Positions 39,987-53,079 of a DNA stretch of 64,000 nucleotides are shown here, piece after piece. The number at the start of each line of letters is the position of its first letter. Positions within the stretch are counted from its first letter, which is position 1. The stretch comes from Cacajao melanocephalus (lineage: Eukaryota > Chordata > Mammalia > Primates > Pitheciidae). Under the pieces are notes generated by a model that ran no database searches, had not been told where the DNA came from, and worked only from the letters and a program-made list of their open reading frames with translations. The position numbers and the translations under genes are program-made. The stretch is taken from the NCBI GenBank assembly GCA_963573385.1, contig CAUYLG010022154.1, forward strand, positions 48,958 through 112,957, given 5' to 3'.

Positions 39987-40219
39987 AAGCTTGGCAAACT
40001 CTTTTTGCAAAGGGCCAGATGGTAAATATTTTAGGCTTACTGGGGCATAAGTAACTTCTATTACTTTGTTGTAACTACTCAGCTTTGCCATTACAGCAAG
40101 ATATCAGTCATTGATAATATGTAAACAAATGAATGTAACTATGTTCCAATAAAACTTTATTTATTAAAAAAGCAGGTGATGGGCCAAATTGGCTCAAGGG
40201 ATATAGTTGGCAAACATCT
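39987..40219. mobile_element. hAT-Charlie-type MITE
   Basis: ttggcaaactctttttgcaa, gggccagatggtaaatattt and ccaataaaactttatttatt. Both ends carry ggcaaac-type inverted words. I recognise the consensus but not its name with certainty. Confidence 0.75.
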
Positions 40220-40294
40220 GAGAAAGTTTCCAGATCAGTTAGCTTCCATCAGCCTCTTTTGTTGTCTTTTCCCACCACTGTGAATAGTCTAATG

Positions 40295-40486
40295 CAGTGG
40301 CTATCAAAGTGTGGTCCGTTGATCAGCAGCATGGGCATTCCCTAGGAACTTGTGAGACATTCAAATTTTTAGGCCCCAACCCAGACCTACTAAACCAGAA
40401 AACCTGGAAGTAAGCCCAGCAATCTGTAGTTTAACAAGCCCTCCAAGTAATGGTTATGTGTGCCAAGGAAGAACTGAGAAAGAACT
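40295..40486. mobile_element. MER5A hAT MITE, opposite orientation
   Basis: cagtggctatcaaagtgtgg, cccaacccagacctactaaa and cagcaatctgtagtttaaca. Confidence 0.85.
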
Positions 40487-40559
40487 GACATTTCTGAAAT
40501 GGAGACAAGACCTCGTGCCTCCCACTTCTGGCAGAATGGGAAGGCACAAGATGACAGGG

Positions 40560-40800
40560 ATATGGACTCAAAGTCTGGTGTCAGGTAAAGCTGTACTGAA
40601 ATATTGGCTCTTTCTCTGATTAGCTTTGTGACCTTGGCCAAGTGGCTTAGGCTCTGGGAACAAACCACAGCTTCTTCCTTTGCAACAACATAAGAATATA
40701 AAGTGTTAATGAAGACTGAGAAGTCAATGAAATGAGTTGATGCCCACAAAGCATTTGGCCCAGTCCTTGCTTCATAATAAGTGCTCATGAAAGGGAAAGA
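40560..40800 (+). mobile_element. MIR SINE, near full length
   Basis: agctttgtgaccttggccaa, gtggcttaggctctggg and a 3' end tcataataagtgctcatg. Confidence 0.75.
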
Positions 40801-41129
40801 TTGTTCTCAGTATGATGAAGAGAAGGCCTCTAAATAGTCCCAGACGGACTGGTATGAACTGTCAAGTGGAAGCAACCAGGGGCTTGTGAATTTGCGAGCA
40901 GAAATGGTAAATGAGATCAAATACGTTGTGACTAAAAATATTGCATAGCCATTGGCTTAGCTGTTTAAAGGGACTAAGTAAGGAGCTAGCAGATCCCATT
41001 TACCACTCTAACGAGTGAATGCTTGTCAGTTATCATAGCAAACCTTGATTTGTGTCTTCCGAGCAGGGCTCTGGCCCAGAAGATGCACCGTGTGGTTGAG
41101 GCCCTGCTAGAAGTGGAAAAAATAACAGC

Positions 41130-41290
41130 TTTGGATCTTCTTCCTGCAAGGATTTGAACTGCCTGCTGCTCTAGCATGTGACTGTGTGGTCGTAGCAAGT
41201 TGTTTCACCTTTCAGGGCTTTATTTTTTCTTCTATAAAATGGGGCCAGTGTTAAAAACCTCAGGGGGTTGTTGTGAGAGTTACAAATGTC
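41130..41290 (+). mobile_element. MIR SINE relic
   Basis: tctataaaatggggccagtg and ggttgttgtgagagttacaa. Confidence 0.75.
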
Positions 41291-41440
41291 ATTTATTTGT
41301 TTTTCAGTGTACTGTGTACCAGGCACGATTTCTGTGGATATAGTGAGCAAGAGAAATAAGCCATCTCTGTTCATGAAGGAGCTTCAGCTTAATTGGAAAA
41401 CTAAACAAGAAACCACAGTCAACATACAATGATGGAGAAG
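41285..41440 (-). mobile_element. L2 3' end, antisense
   Basis: ctgtgtaccaggcacgattt and tgaaggagcttcagcttaat. Confidence 0.65.
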
Positions 41441-41664
41441 CACAGGAGTCTGTTTCCACAGAGGTTTGTCTAGAATTTGGCAACATGTGCTGTACAGTAG
41501 AGGCAACTGAGAGCTTTGAAAAATGCCACTGCCTTTAGTACCACCACAGACCAACTAATCAGAACTCTTGGGGCAGGCCCTTTGGCATATATATTTATAT
41601 AAATAAATATTTAACTTTTTATTTAAACATAATATCAAACTTACAGAACAATTGTAAAATTTAA

Positions 41665-42298
41665 TATAAAATATTGCCACTTCTCTCAGCATTGTACTGG
41701 AGGTTTTAGTCATGGAAATTAGGCAAGAAAAAGAAACAAAAGACATCCAGATTGGAAAAGCAATAAAACTATCGCTATTCATTACATGATTCTGCATATA
41801 CAAAACCCCAAGGAACACACACACACACACACAAAATTAGAATTAATAAATGACTTTGGCAAGGTTGTAGGATATGAGGTCAATGTATAAAAGTCGATTG
41901 TATTTCTCCACACTAGCAATGAACAAACCAAAAATAAAATTGGAAAACCAATTTCATTTACTGTAGCACCAAAAAGAATAAAATACTTAGATTCGGAAAT
42001 ACAGTTAACAAAATCAGTGTAAGACTTCTACACTAAGAGCTACAAAACAATGATGATAGAAATTAAGATCTAAATAGAGGGAAAGACATTCTATGCTCAT
42101 GGGTTGAAAGATTTAATATTGTTAAGATGGCGACAATCCCCACGCTGATCTGCTGCTTCAATGCAGTCCCTATCAGATTCCCAGCGAATTTTTTTTTTTT
42201 TTTAAATTGAGGAGCTCATTCCAAAATTCATATAAAAATACAAGGAACCCAGATAGTCAAATAATCTTGAAAGTTGGAAGACTCATACATCCCAATTT
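41665..42298 (+). mobile_element. L1 ORF2 reverse-transcriptase fragment
   Basis: attgtactggaggttttagt, ggatatgaggtcaatgtata, gggttgaaagatttaatatt and aatacaaggaacccagatag follow L1 ORF2 order. The frame is broken by stops and indels, including a T-run at 42190, so it is a dead fragment. Confidence 0.85.
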
Positions 42299-42359
42299 TT
42301 CTTCTTTTTTTCCCTGCTACTTTGTCTCATTCTCTTTCTCTCTAGGAATGCATGTTCAT

Positions 42360-42390
42360 ATGTGTGTGTGTTTTTACACACACACACACT
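42360..42390 (+). repeat. TG/CA inverted microsatellite (hairpin)
   Basis: tgtgtgtgtgtttttacaca followed by more ca: arms of about 10-11 bp around a tttt loop. Confidence 0.85.
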
Positions 42391-43007
42391 TTTTTCTTTT
42401 TCTGAACTGGGAATAAGGTGAAGACACAATGCTTTTTTTTTTTTTTCTTAAATACTTTGGAGGCACATTACTTCAACTACTAAGATATTTTATTCTATAA
42501 CTCTAATATAATTACCGACATCAGGATATTGTTATTAATACAGTACTATTACCTAATCCATACATTTCTTCAAGTGTTCCACTAATGTTTTTATAGCAAA
42601 GGAAAATTCCAGCCCATGTACTGCACTCAGTTGTCATGGTCTCCTTGGATCTTTTAATTTCAAAAGGCTTTCAACCTGCTTTGCTCTCATGGGCTTGATG
42701 TTCCCAAGGATATAGGTCAGTCATTTTGTACAGTGCCTCTCAATCTGGGTCTGTTTCATGCTTCTTTATGATAAGGTTCAGGTTATGTATTTTTGACAAG
42801 AACATCCAAGACATGATGTTGTGGCTTTCTCAGTGCATATCAGGAAGCATGTGATGATGATTTGTGATGTGAACTTTGGTGAAGGTGGCACTGGCCAGGT
42901 TTCTCCCTTGTAAGGCTATTATTTTTACTTTGTAATTAATAGGATGCTTGTAGGGAGATACTTTGAGGCTATGTGAATATTCCGCTACTCTTAAAATTTC
43001 CCACTAG

Positions 43008-43311
<304 letters not shown>

Positions 43312-43389
43312 CATCTGTGATTTTTAAGAGTTCATCAGGTTATACAAATGTAGACACGTTTGAGAGCCACTCACCTAAACTAACCTAAA

Positions 43390-44330
43390 GAGCTAAGATC
43401 TGGTCTCCTGGAAGAAGAGATGTTTAAATTGAGGCCAAAAGGATGAGTAGGAGTAGCCCTAGTCACTGGAAATTGGTGGGCATGGCAGGGGGAGTAGATG
43501 TTCTAGAATCACAGTAGGCCTAGAGACAAGCAAACATACAAGATACCTAGAAATAAGCCAGGTTCAGCTGGCCAGCAGAGAGTACGACGTAGGATGCAGG
43601 CAGCAGGTGCAAGCAGGGGGCATGCGAGGAGTTTGGACTGATTATAAAGGCAAGGAAAGATCATGAAATGGGTTCAACCAAGGAAATGATATGACAGTTT
43701 CTGTGCTGAAAAAAACGATCTCATGACGGTTCTGTGGGGCCTCAACTTGAGGGTGGCAAGAGAGAAGAGAAGGCAGGAAGTGCAGTGAGGAGATGATAGC
43801 AGGGCCTGGAGAGACGAAATGGTAACCAACCAAGGCAGTGAAGATGGGGATCAGCAGATACAGCAGCACTGAGACAGAGCAGCACTGTGTGGAGAGTGAG
43901 TGCGACCACTGGGAGATGGCAGAACATGAGGACAAAGGAGAAAGGGCTTCTACACTGGATGTGTGAGATCAGATAAGGCTTCCTGGAGGAGGTGACATAT
44001 GCCAAGTCCTGATGGATGAGTAAAATGGAGCCAGATGAAGAGGCAGGTGTTGTTTGCGTTCTAGGCAGAAGGAACAAGAGGTATGAGGAATTAAAAGTAC
44101 TCAAGAAGGCTGGAACCTCCAGAATGGAGCACGAGGATGTGACTGGAGAGAGAAGCAGGGCTGAGTCCCCAAGGGCTATGAGTGTGACACTGATAAGTGT
44201 GGGCTTTATCCTCATAGCAACAGCAAGCAGAGCAACAGAAGGGTCTAAAGCAAGTTTGCAGTTTAGAGGAATCCACTCCAGTGGCTCGTGGAGGATGACC
44301 TGAAAGGCAGGGGTTAGGGAGGCAGGAAGA
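43390..44330 (-). mobile_element. L2 LINE, antisense, two segments
   Basis: First segment about 43390-43960 (aggatgagtaggagtagccc, aggagtttggactgattata). Second about 43965-44330 restarts with ggcttcctggaggaggtgac and repeats ctaggcagaaggaacaagag. The 214-codon minus ORF over it is non-coding relic sequence. Confidence 0.75.
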
Positions 44331-44499
44331 ACATCTAAGGAGCCTATTTGCCAAAGGTGTGGAAGAAATATCTGCAGAGGGTCCACATGTGCAGATACTC
44401 AACACTGGAAGCTGTCACCATAACTCCCAGCTCAGAAGAACAGCCAGGCCAACCCACTGGAGGTCTTTGCAAGCTTTAATTGGGGTCTTTTCTGTACAC

Positions 44500-44850
44500 C
44501 TTTGGAGAACAGTTTAAAAGATGAAGAAAACATCTTTCCATGCAGAAGACAGCAAGGAAAACAACCTGTTGGCTGGGGATGGGGTGAAGAGAGAAAGAGC
44601 AAGGGCCTCGCTCAGGTGCAGAATGAAGACAAACGGGCAGCGGGTTCCGGAGAATACATCCTTTCTCCAGAACACTTGCTTCTCCATCAGGGCCGTGCAA
44701 AGGCCTGCCAGGCGCCAGCAGCACTTTTGTGCGCGTGCCGGCTGCGCTCCCGTTGCCATGGTGATGGGGCCATAAGTCACGTCTGCTGGTGCTGCACAGA
44801 GACGCTGTGATTTATGCCTGCCTGGCTAGGATTGTAAACTTTTTTTTAAT
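44500..44850. other. Candidate regulatory element with CpG-containing core
   Basis: Repeat-free. 44720-44765 has a local CpG cluster (gtgcgcgtgccggctgcgct) beside gttgccatggtgatgg, close to an RFX X-box (GTTGCCATGGCAAC). Function inferred. Confidence 0.35.
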
Positions 44851-46900
44851 GTTCAAAAATCCGTCACAGCCAGGGAAGGCAGGGTGTCTCTGGCTCACTT
44901 TGGAGGAGGGGAGGTGTTGTCAGACCTTGCCTGACTCTCTGCCAGTGATGCTCCTCTCAGCCCCCGCAGCTGGGCTCTTTTCTTGCAGAGTCACCATGAG
45001 CCGTTTGTATCCCTTGATTAAAGGCCACCGCTCCGTGGAATTCTCTCTCCATGTTCTCGTAACTTTACTCTCACCTTGACCACTAGCCACAGGGTACAGC
45101 AGAGCTCTTGTTGCTTTTCTGGAACTTTCCCTCAATTTTGTGCATAGCTCCCTTTTAAATCTCTCCAAGCTTGAGCGTGCCACCTGTTTCTTGCTGGGAT
45201 CCTCTGTGATATAAGTCTCCTTGTTTGGTGAGAGGGAAAGGAGTTAAACCTAAGGTACAGATCAATTAATTATTCATTGACATATTCTACTCATCTTTCT
45301 GACTAGATTGCCTTGGTGTGTGTGTGTGTGTGTGCGCATGCATGTGTATGCTTGAGCTGAGCATGTGACTACTTGGGGGTTAATGCCTCTTGGGCAGAGT
45401 AAGATATGCTAAGGGAAACCTGGTTCTACTTAGCTGCAACAAGTGGGCCTTAAAAGGCAGAATGATTGCTCATCTTAGCTTATCTTGATGATCACTGTCC
45501 CTTAGCTGCTGTCTGCATAATCAAAAGTATGGCCTGTTTAGGTGAGACAGTGAGGCTTTCCAGGAAACACTGTGAGACCGTGGCAGGCAACAAAGCAGAG
45601 GGCAATGAGACATCTATCAGCAGACAGTAGATTCTATCACTCAGGACTGTCCATGCAAAGGCAGAGGATTAAATACATGCGTCAGAAGGTCCCTTCCAGC
45701 CTATGAATTTATAATTGTTTCAACAAGCCTTTGAAACTATAGGACACAATTCAAGGGCCCTGTGATGTGGGTAGTTTGTTTATAGCTTAGAGAGCTCCCT
45801 TTTAAATATAAGTGACAATCATAGTGCCAGACAGTATCTAGGAAGCATCTACATGGAGGCCTTCACTCTGCTACAAGCCAGAAATTTATTTCAGGAAATG
45901 TATTGGCACCAAGATAAGATTATCCAAGTATATCCTCTGAGATAACATAGATGGATGGAAACATGTGGATAAGACAGTTCCATTTCAAATTCATCCTCAA
46001 CACCTCCATTCACATGACTGTCCTTTCTCTCATGTCTCAGCAGCCAAAGTTATCTCTTCATTTTGTAGGGGAACACAATCAGGTCATGACATAGGAAATA
46101 GGGAGGACTTCTAAATACCATCATGTTCAGAGATGGCAAACACCTGACCCTTCTGTTACAACTCCTCATCCAACACTGAGGGTGGGCAAATGAGTTCATC
46201 ATGACACTTTTCCCAGCTGAGTCTGTTTGTAGTCTCAGAAACCTTCCCAGCATAATAACCTAGGCAACCTCTAACCCTGTATCTGAGCTGGCATGTAGGC
46301 TGGTTAATAGCTGCCATCTTTGATTGAGTCCAACCTGTTAGATAACTAAACTTCAAAATGCAGGGAGAATTTTGAACATATGAGGTTGGAGCAGATTTGC
46401 AGTTCATGGTCCTCTCAATTATTTCCATGATTGTATCTGTACTTTGTGACCCTGTCCCCTAATGATAGATGACTAAGCTAAGGTTGGACTCCTAGCATGT
46501 GACAGACTTCTCTAGGACTTTTCAAAAGGAGATTCAGGGAAGAGAAGTATTTATCCCTAATGGTAAGAGTCACAAAGAGCTTGGGGAGTCATGATTGTCA
46601 CACCCCTGTCATGACAAGAGGGGGAGTATGGAAAGAAAGTGGCTGTGTGATAGAAGAGAATGAAGCCACCGTGGAATGATGTAGAGAGGAAAAACAGAAT
46701 CCTAATATCATCTAACTCCATTAACCTTCCTCATCCCTGTGGCTGAGCTGATCTCTTGCCCTTCCCATGATGTCATCCTAATATAGTTGTCATCAAGCTA
46801 GCTTGAATTGGGTCTCTGTCCCCTGAAACCCACACTGTCCTGATTCATACAGAGCAGAAAGGGCTTCCATGCAGCAAGTGAGGCAGGTGCCATGGCATGA
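44850..46900. other. No recognised feature apart from a (TG)n
   Basis: Long stretch without clear repeats or exon-like frames. A (TG)9-10 lies at 45314-45336. Confidence 0.5.
45314..45336 (+). repeat. (TG)n microsatellite
   Basis: About ten TG units. Confidence 0.9.
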
Positions 46901-46904
46901 TGAA

Positions 46905-47075
46905 TGAGTGGATAGATGGGGTCTGGAGGTCAGAAGTCTATGTTCAAATTCTAATTCATCCCTTTGCCATCTATGCTGCCTAAGGCCTTAGAAAGTCAGC
47001 TTCCTCATCTGGTAAATGGGAGATAAAAATAGCTTCAGCATCAGAAGATAGCTGTAAAGATCACTTACAGGAAGC
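46905..47075 (+). mobile_element. MIR SINE relic
   Basis: cagcttcctcatctggtaaa, tgggagataaaaatagctt. Confidence 0.7.
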
Positions 47076-47865
47076 TGAGCGGGAGGCCTCTGCCCAAAAT
47101 GCTACTTATTGCTGTCTCCAGTTTGGGGTCAGGCTTCAAACCCAGGTATCCTGACCCCCAGCCCAGTATACATGCCAAAAATCATACTTTCATGTGTCTC
47201 TCTTTTTAATCTAAAGATCTGCAGACGACCTGTCTTAACATCAGAAGTCCCCTCTTTAAAGTGTTTAACTTCTAATGCAGGTATAACAACTCATTTCTCA
47301 GTTTCACTGTATCTGCAAAGCTTTCTATAATTCAACATCAAATATTTATTATTACATTTATTAAAGTTTTAATAATTTAGCGCCTCCTGCATGTAAGATA
47401 GAAGCTTTGCTAACTGGTTCCCCTTTAGCCAGCCTGGGTCACTTCAATATTTATATTCCAAAGTCTCCATTTGAGTTTCATTTAGCAGAGGCTGTGTCTT
47501 GAGCCCTCTACCCGAGCTGACAGTTGGTGCATGCTACAGTCTCCCCTGTGGCAAAGACTTAACAGAAATTTGGTGCTGAACAATGTTTGAAGAGATTTAC
47601 TGAGCCTGGGCAGAAACTCATCCTAATAGACTCCATTTTTATTATGATCGCTAATCTAAAGTGGGGAAAAATATATATGTCTCCAGGCTTACTGGCTGAA
47701 TGACAGGGAGTAGGGCTGGAAAGAGTGGAGGGCATAGAGTAGATTCATCTGGGAGGAATTGTGATGGCCTTTATAGTAATGTTTCTCAGAGGGGCCTCAT
47801 TTTCTTTTAAAAAAAAAAAAAAGGATGCGGAGGTACCAGGAAAATTCTAATGCCCATATTCCATG

Positions 47866-47923
47866 AACCTAGCTGTGAGTTACTCACAGTCTTTAACCTA
47901 GCTGTGAGTTACCCACAGTCTTT
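47866..47923 (+). repeat. 29-bp tandem duplication
   Basis: Copies at 47866-47894 and 47895-47923 differ by one base (gttactcaca / gttacccaca). Confidence 0.95.
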
Positions 47924-48084
47924 CCTCTTCCCCATTTAATATTTTATCCTATGCTTGCATAAAGAACACATACACTTAATAGATCAAACGCTCAACAAAG
48001 ACTAAGATATAAAGTCCAGTGAACCTATTCCTTCATCTTACAGAGAATGGCCCTTCTTCAACAACAGCCAACATTTACTGAACA

Positions 48085-48295
48085 CTTACAAAACAGCCTG
48101 AGTTGAAATCCTGATTCGGCCACATATTACCCACGTGACATTACATGAATGACTTAACATCACTGTGCCCCAGTTTCCTCATCTGCAAATAACAGTAACT
48201 ACAACATTGAGTTGTTGAGGAGTCAGAATTAAGATAGCCCTTAGAGATTGACACAAATCAAGTGATCAATAAATGCTAGTCATTATTATTGATGA
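48085..48295 (+). mobile_element. MIR SINE
   Basis: tgccccagtttcctcatctg and gatcaataaatgctagtcat. Confidence 0.85.
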
Positions 48296-48482
48296 CTATA
48301 GGGCTAAAAGTTTAAATGTGTTATCTCATTCTATTCTGAAAAAACATTCAAAGAAGAGTGTTCATTATCATTCAGATAGGAAACTGAGGCTCAGAAAGTT
48401 TACTTTACCCAAGGTCAGCTAGTCAGTGGTGAAGCTGGGATTTGAGCCTAAGCAGCTTGGCTCCATAATCCATGCTATTCAC
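48296..48482 (-). mobile_element. MIR SINE, head-to-head neighbour
   Basis: ataggaaactgaggctcaga, cccaaggtcagctagtcagt. Confidence 0.85.
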
Positions 48483-49730
48483 TTGCCCCAATACCTCTTC
48501 TGTGTTTCAAGCAGGTAAGTGGGGTTCCTATTGAAGTTCTGTTGCCCTTTGGCAAAGGAATATGTGTGTGACTAAAAGCTGAGAAAAGGAAAAGTTTGGA
48601 GGAAGCATGATGGTCTCGAGATTCTACCTGAAGAAGCCACCCCTGTATCAGTATCCCCACTGACAAGGAAAGCGTACTTCTAGGTTGCTTACGATGTGTA
48701 CACACACGGACACATATACACACATGCACTCATTAACAAAAGCTTGTGAGAATTGCAAAGGCAAGAAGTCAGTTTTGCTCAGCTCCAAAAGGAGAGAGAT
48801 ATCTTGAATACCAAATGATATAAGACCTGTATCAAGGGCTCTCCCTCCAGACTCTGTTGCCTGGATCCTTTGCAAGCCAAGTGCCCCCAGGCAATGCATT
48901 GAGTGGCTGACCCCAACTCCTGCCTGCTCCACGTGTCCTGCTGCCCTGATCCTCCCTTCTTCCGTGGATGCTCCTGCCATCAATGCACAATGTGATCCAT
49001 AGAAAGGAGCCAGACATCCCTTCTTTATACTGCTTTGTATCATGAACTACACCTTTTAATTACTGATCACACTACATCATATGGTTGCTTCCTTAACTGT
49101 ACTACAATTCTACAACTCCTGCTACTTCTAAAACTTCTCATTCATTGAACACCAGTTACATGTAATATACTGTACTAGTAACCCTATTCACATTATGCCA
49201 TCCTACCAACTACCATATGAGGAAACACACTAATCTCCATCTTCCTGGTTCTGACATTGAGGCTCAAAGAAGTAAACAAACTTGGCTCAAGTTAATTGTA
49301 CACTCTTTCCTACTCCTTCTTCTCTTTCTGGTTTTTCTACTTCTAGAGCCTAGCACAATGTTCATTACAAAGAGAATTACCCAGTGTGCATTTGTTGAGG
49401 ATTGCACCTGGAGATGTATGGCCAATATTTCCAGAATGCACTGTATACGACTAGGGGTACCGCCTAGTCTGAAGCCAGATTCCAGTATCTGGAGCAGTTA
49501 CACCGGAACATCTGCTGGGGACCCTGGAGCAGTGAATGAATATACTACCCTCAAATGCCTCTAGAGTTTTTGCTGACTCTCCTAGTCTGGGTGGTTAACA
49601 GATGAAAAAGGAGAGAGAAGAGGGGAGAAAAGAGTATGCATGTTCTGTCTGCTGTCCTTCTCTCCCTTCATTCCCTGCCATGCGTCCCTTGGCACTATGT
49701 TACGGCCAAACTGAACTGGAGGTTCCTGTT

Positions 49731-50022
49731 GGCCAGGCATGGTGGCTCATGCCTGTAATCCCAGCACTATGGGAAGCCGAAGTGGGCAGATCACTTGAGG
49801 TCAGGAGTTTGAAACCAGCCTGGCAAACATGGTGAAACCCCATTTCTACTAAAAGTACAACAATTAGCCAGGCGTGGTGGTACGTGCCTGTAATCTCTGC
49901 TACTATGGAGGGTGAGGCAAAAGAATAGCTTGAACTTGGGAGGTGGAGGTTGCAGTGAGCTGAAATGGCACCACTGCATTCCAGGCTAAGTGACAGTGAG
50001 ATTCTGTCTCAAAAAAAAAAAA
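49731..50022 (+). mobile_element. Alu SINE
   Basis: ggccaggcatggtggctcat to an A-tail. Target duplication gttcct on both sides. Confidence 0.96.
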
Positions 50023-50314
50023 AGTTCCTCCTTAGGCATGCCACTTTGCCACTTCAAGGCCCTGTGCCTTGCCCATGAATAAAACATCTCTGAGTTTTTC
50101 TTATCCAACATCTATTTGCTGCCTGTTCTGATTTTTCACTGGGGAACTATCCTACCTGTGATCTCAATCCAGGTAGCTAAGGTGCCCTTCATTCAAGCCG
50201 GTTTCAAGGGTAAGTTGGTGACCCAGGTCTGGATACTTAGAGTACTTTTTCTCTTGAGAGATTGATGTGGGATACTGGTAAAGATCCCAAAATAGGTCAA
50301 AGAGAGGCACCATA

Positions 50315-50540
50315 GCTGAGAGATGAGGAACATGGACTCCAGAGTCAGAATCTCAGGATTCAAAACCTGGTTCTATTACTTACTGGCTGTGTGACCTTGG
50401 GCAAGGTACATAATCCTCTCTGTGCCTCAGTTTCCTCATGCATTAATGGAGCTAATAATGAGTGAAGATTAAATGAACTTATTTCAGTAAAGCACTCAGA
50501 ACAGTTGCCACCTAAGGATGTGCAATTATTGCTGTTCCTT
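50315..50540 (+). mobile_element. MIR SINE, well preserved
   Basis: gctgtgtgaccttgggcaag, ctgtgcctcagtttcctcat and agcactcagaacagttgcc. Confidence 0.9.
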
Positions 50541-50844
50541 AGTGCCAGGACTTCTGCATAAACCATTGGGAAAGAGGGCGTCTCATTACTCTGGCAATGC
50601 TTAACTGAGCTTGTAAGCCTGGAGAGGTCAGTGAGAGTGTGCCTGAAAAAGAAAAACAGAATATACCAAAGAAACTCAGAGATCGGGGATAAAAAGAAAC
50701 AGGAACAGTGAGTCCCAACATTTGGGAGCATATAAGCCTTACTACGCCAAAAGCCATTGCCACTCTGGAGTTTTCAAGCCCTCATATCTTTTATTTTCTC
50801 CTTAAGCCAGGTGATCCATTCCTTGTTTTGCTACCAAGTGCATT

Positions 50845-51470
50845 TGTACTCAAACTTTAGTGAGCATTAGAATCACCTAAGGACTGTTTAAATCAGAATT
50901 CTGGGCCCACTTCCAAAATACCTTATTTAGTAGGTATATTATTACATAGTTTCTGTGGCTGCTGCAACAAATCACCACAAATTAGGGTGGCTTCAAACAA
51001 CCAGAAATGTGAAATCAGTATCCCTGGGCCAAAATCAAGGTGTCAGCAAGGTGGTTCTCCCTCTGGACCCTCTGGGGAACAATCTTCTCTTTGCCTTTTT
51101 CAGCTTCTGGCAGCAGCTGGCATCCTGTGGCTTGTGGTTGTCTCACTCCAGCCTCTAACTCCATCTTGCAGTTGCCTCAACGTTGGCCATGTCAAATCTC
51201 ACTCTGCTTCCCTCTTACAAGGGCATTATGGTGTTTCAGACCTGCCCAGATAATTCAGAATAATCTGCCTATGTTAAGATTCTGCATAATATCTACAAAG
51301 ACCCCTTTTCCAAATTACATAATATTTACAGGTTCTAGGAGTTAGGATCTGATGATACCTTTGGAGATCATTTTCAATCTACACTAGATATGAGAATTTA
51401 CATTTCTAATAAATTTCCAGGTCATGCTAATGATACTAATCCAGGGAATTCATTTTGAAAACCAGTGAAC
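50845..51470. mobile_element. MER5A hAT MITE split by an LTR
   Basis: 50845-50937 (actcaaactttagtgagcat, agaatcacctaagg) and 51387-51470 (gagaatttacatttctaata, ggtcatgctaatgatacta) are the two halves in order. Confidence 0.8.
50938..51386 (-). mobile_element. MLT1-like MaLR LTR inserted in MER5A
   Basis: gctgctgcaacaaatcacca, gggtggcttcaaacaacc, atcaaggtgtcagcaagg and tacaggttctaggagttagg in antisense MLT1 order. Flanks ggtat / gatat are a near 5-bp duplication. Confidence 0.78.
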
Positions 51471-52089
51471 TAGTGACTTCCTGCTAATACTTCAAAACTT
51501 GGCACAGAAGTTATGAGTCCTGTCTTTTAACCTCCAGGTGAGTTTGACCATCTCTGACTTTGTGTCTTTTTCCTGCCTTGAACTTTCCCTCTATCTTTTT
51601 CAACTGTCACAAAGTATGACACTTTTGTTTGCAATTTTGACTTATTTAATGCACTGAAATCTTTGTTTTATTATTTTGTAGCTCTATTACTTAGCTTAAA
51701 ATCTAGTAGGTGTTCAGTAAATTCACTCAACACTTGGAATTGAAAGGCCAAAAGGACAAGGAGACATTCCTAATTCTATTCAGAACTAATTCAATATGAA
51801 AACCATCACCAAGTGAGCAAAGCCAGCCTGCAGCCTAATATCCCATTATTCTTTCAACGTTGTTCAGGAATTAACAGTATATCACCATTTCATTTTCATT
51901 GATTTGAGATCACGGAAAAATGACTGAGGGGCTCCAAAAGCTGGGCTTTGTGGGTGATTATTATTCCAACTATAATAGCTATTCTCACATTTATCTTATA
52001 AGAAGAACCTGCTCCAGGTGAAATTGTGAAGAAGGCCCAGTGTGCAGTAATAAGTGTTGTTTGCCATCCTTCTCTCTCCACAAGCATCT

Positions 52090-52225
52090 TTTATTCCATC
52101 TCTCAAGTCAGTCTCTTGTTCCATGCTTCTTGCTATGCCATGAGACTCCTGAAAGCAGAGGTGGGCTATATTCATCTCTGTATTTCTATGGTACCTGGCA
52201 CAGTATCTGGTACACAGGAGGGGTC
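52090..52225 (+). mobile_element. L2 LINE 3' end
   Basis: ttcatctctgtatttctatg gtacctggcacagtatctgg (two adjoining landmarks). Confidence 0.65.
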
Positions 52226-52874
52226 CAGCTAAGAGTTTTCAGAATTAAAATGTATCTGTATGCAATTCAGATAGAGATTTGCTCTTCCACCTTTGTAACT
52301 GGCATCATTAGTGTCTCAAATGCTAAAAATCTCATTCCCAGAAGCTTCCTGCTAGGATAGGCTGGAGAACAGGAGCTGTCCAGGGGAGAGTTTTCTTTTG
52401 TCCTTCAACCTCTCACACTTGAAAGCCTTCCCCCTCACCTTAGGTTCCACAAAACCAAAGCTTATCCATATTTCTTGGTTAATTGCCAATGTTCTCTCTC
52501 TTGAAAATGTTTGTCTAATTCTCTCAGTCAGATACGTCTTATTTCTTTTCCAACCCTTTCCAATCCTCTAGGGCACTCTAGGTTTACCACACATGTGACT
52601 CTTCATTCATTCTGTAACCATGTCCATGTACATAAAGCCACAGACCTAGCATAGAATTTATAGACTCTGACTAGAATTTATAGACTCATTTAAGTCTTCC
52701 CCAAAGCCCATGACAAAGTGGTTAACATGAATCCCCAATACCGAGCAACTATTGATTTTAAGATGCACCATAGGTTGTATGTAGCCTTTCAGCAAAAGCA
52801 CAAGAAAATAATGAAAAAAAGAGAACAAAAACCACTGTGTTACAATGAGCATGATGACGAATGCTTCTGCAGAG

Positions 52875-53075
52875 TTCACCATGGAGCAAACTCACTGCTT
52901 TACATGTAACATGTCACTTAATCTTCATCACTCCATATATGATGTGAGATTTTATTCCCATTATTCTCAAGGGGAAAACACAACTCCAGAAAAGCTCCTG
53001 CAGTAAACAAGTGATGGAGCTAAGATATGCACTCAGGCAGTTTGCTTGAGTTCCACAGCCTATGCCCTTAGACAA
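52875..53075 (-). mobile_element. MIR SINE relic
   Basis: cttaatcttcatcactccat and aacaagtgatggagctaag. Confidence 0.65.
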
Positions 53076-53079
53076 TAAA

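Noticed and set aside
43742..44386. 214-codon minus-strand ORF
   Set aside because: Lies entirely in antisense L2 sequence; no splice sites and no protein I recognise.
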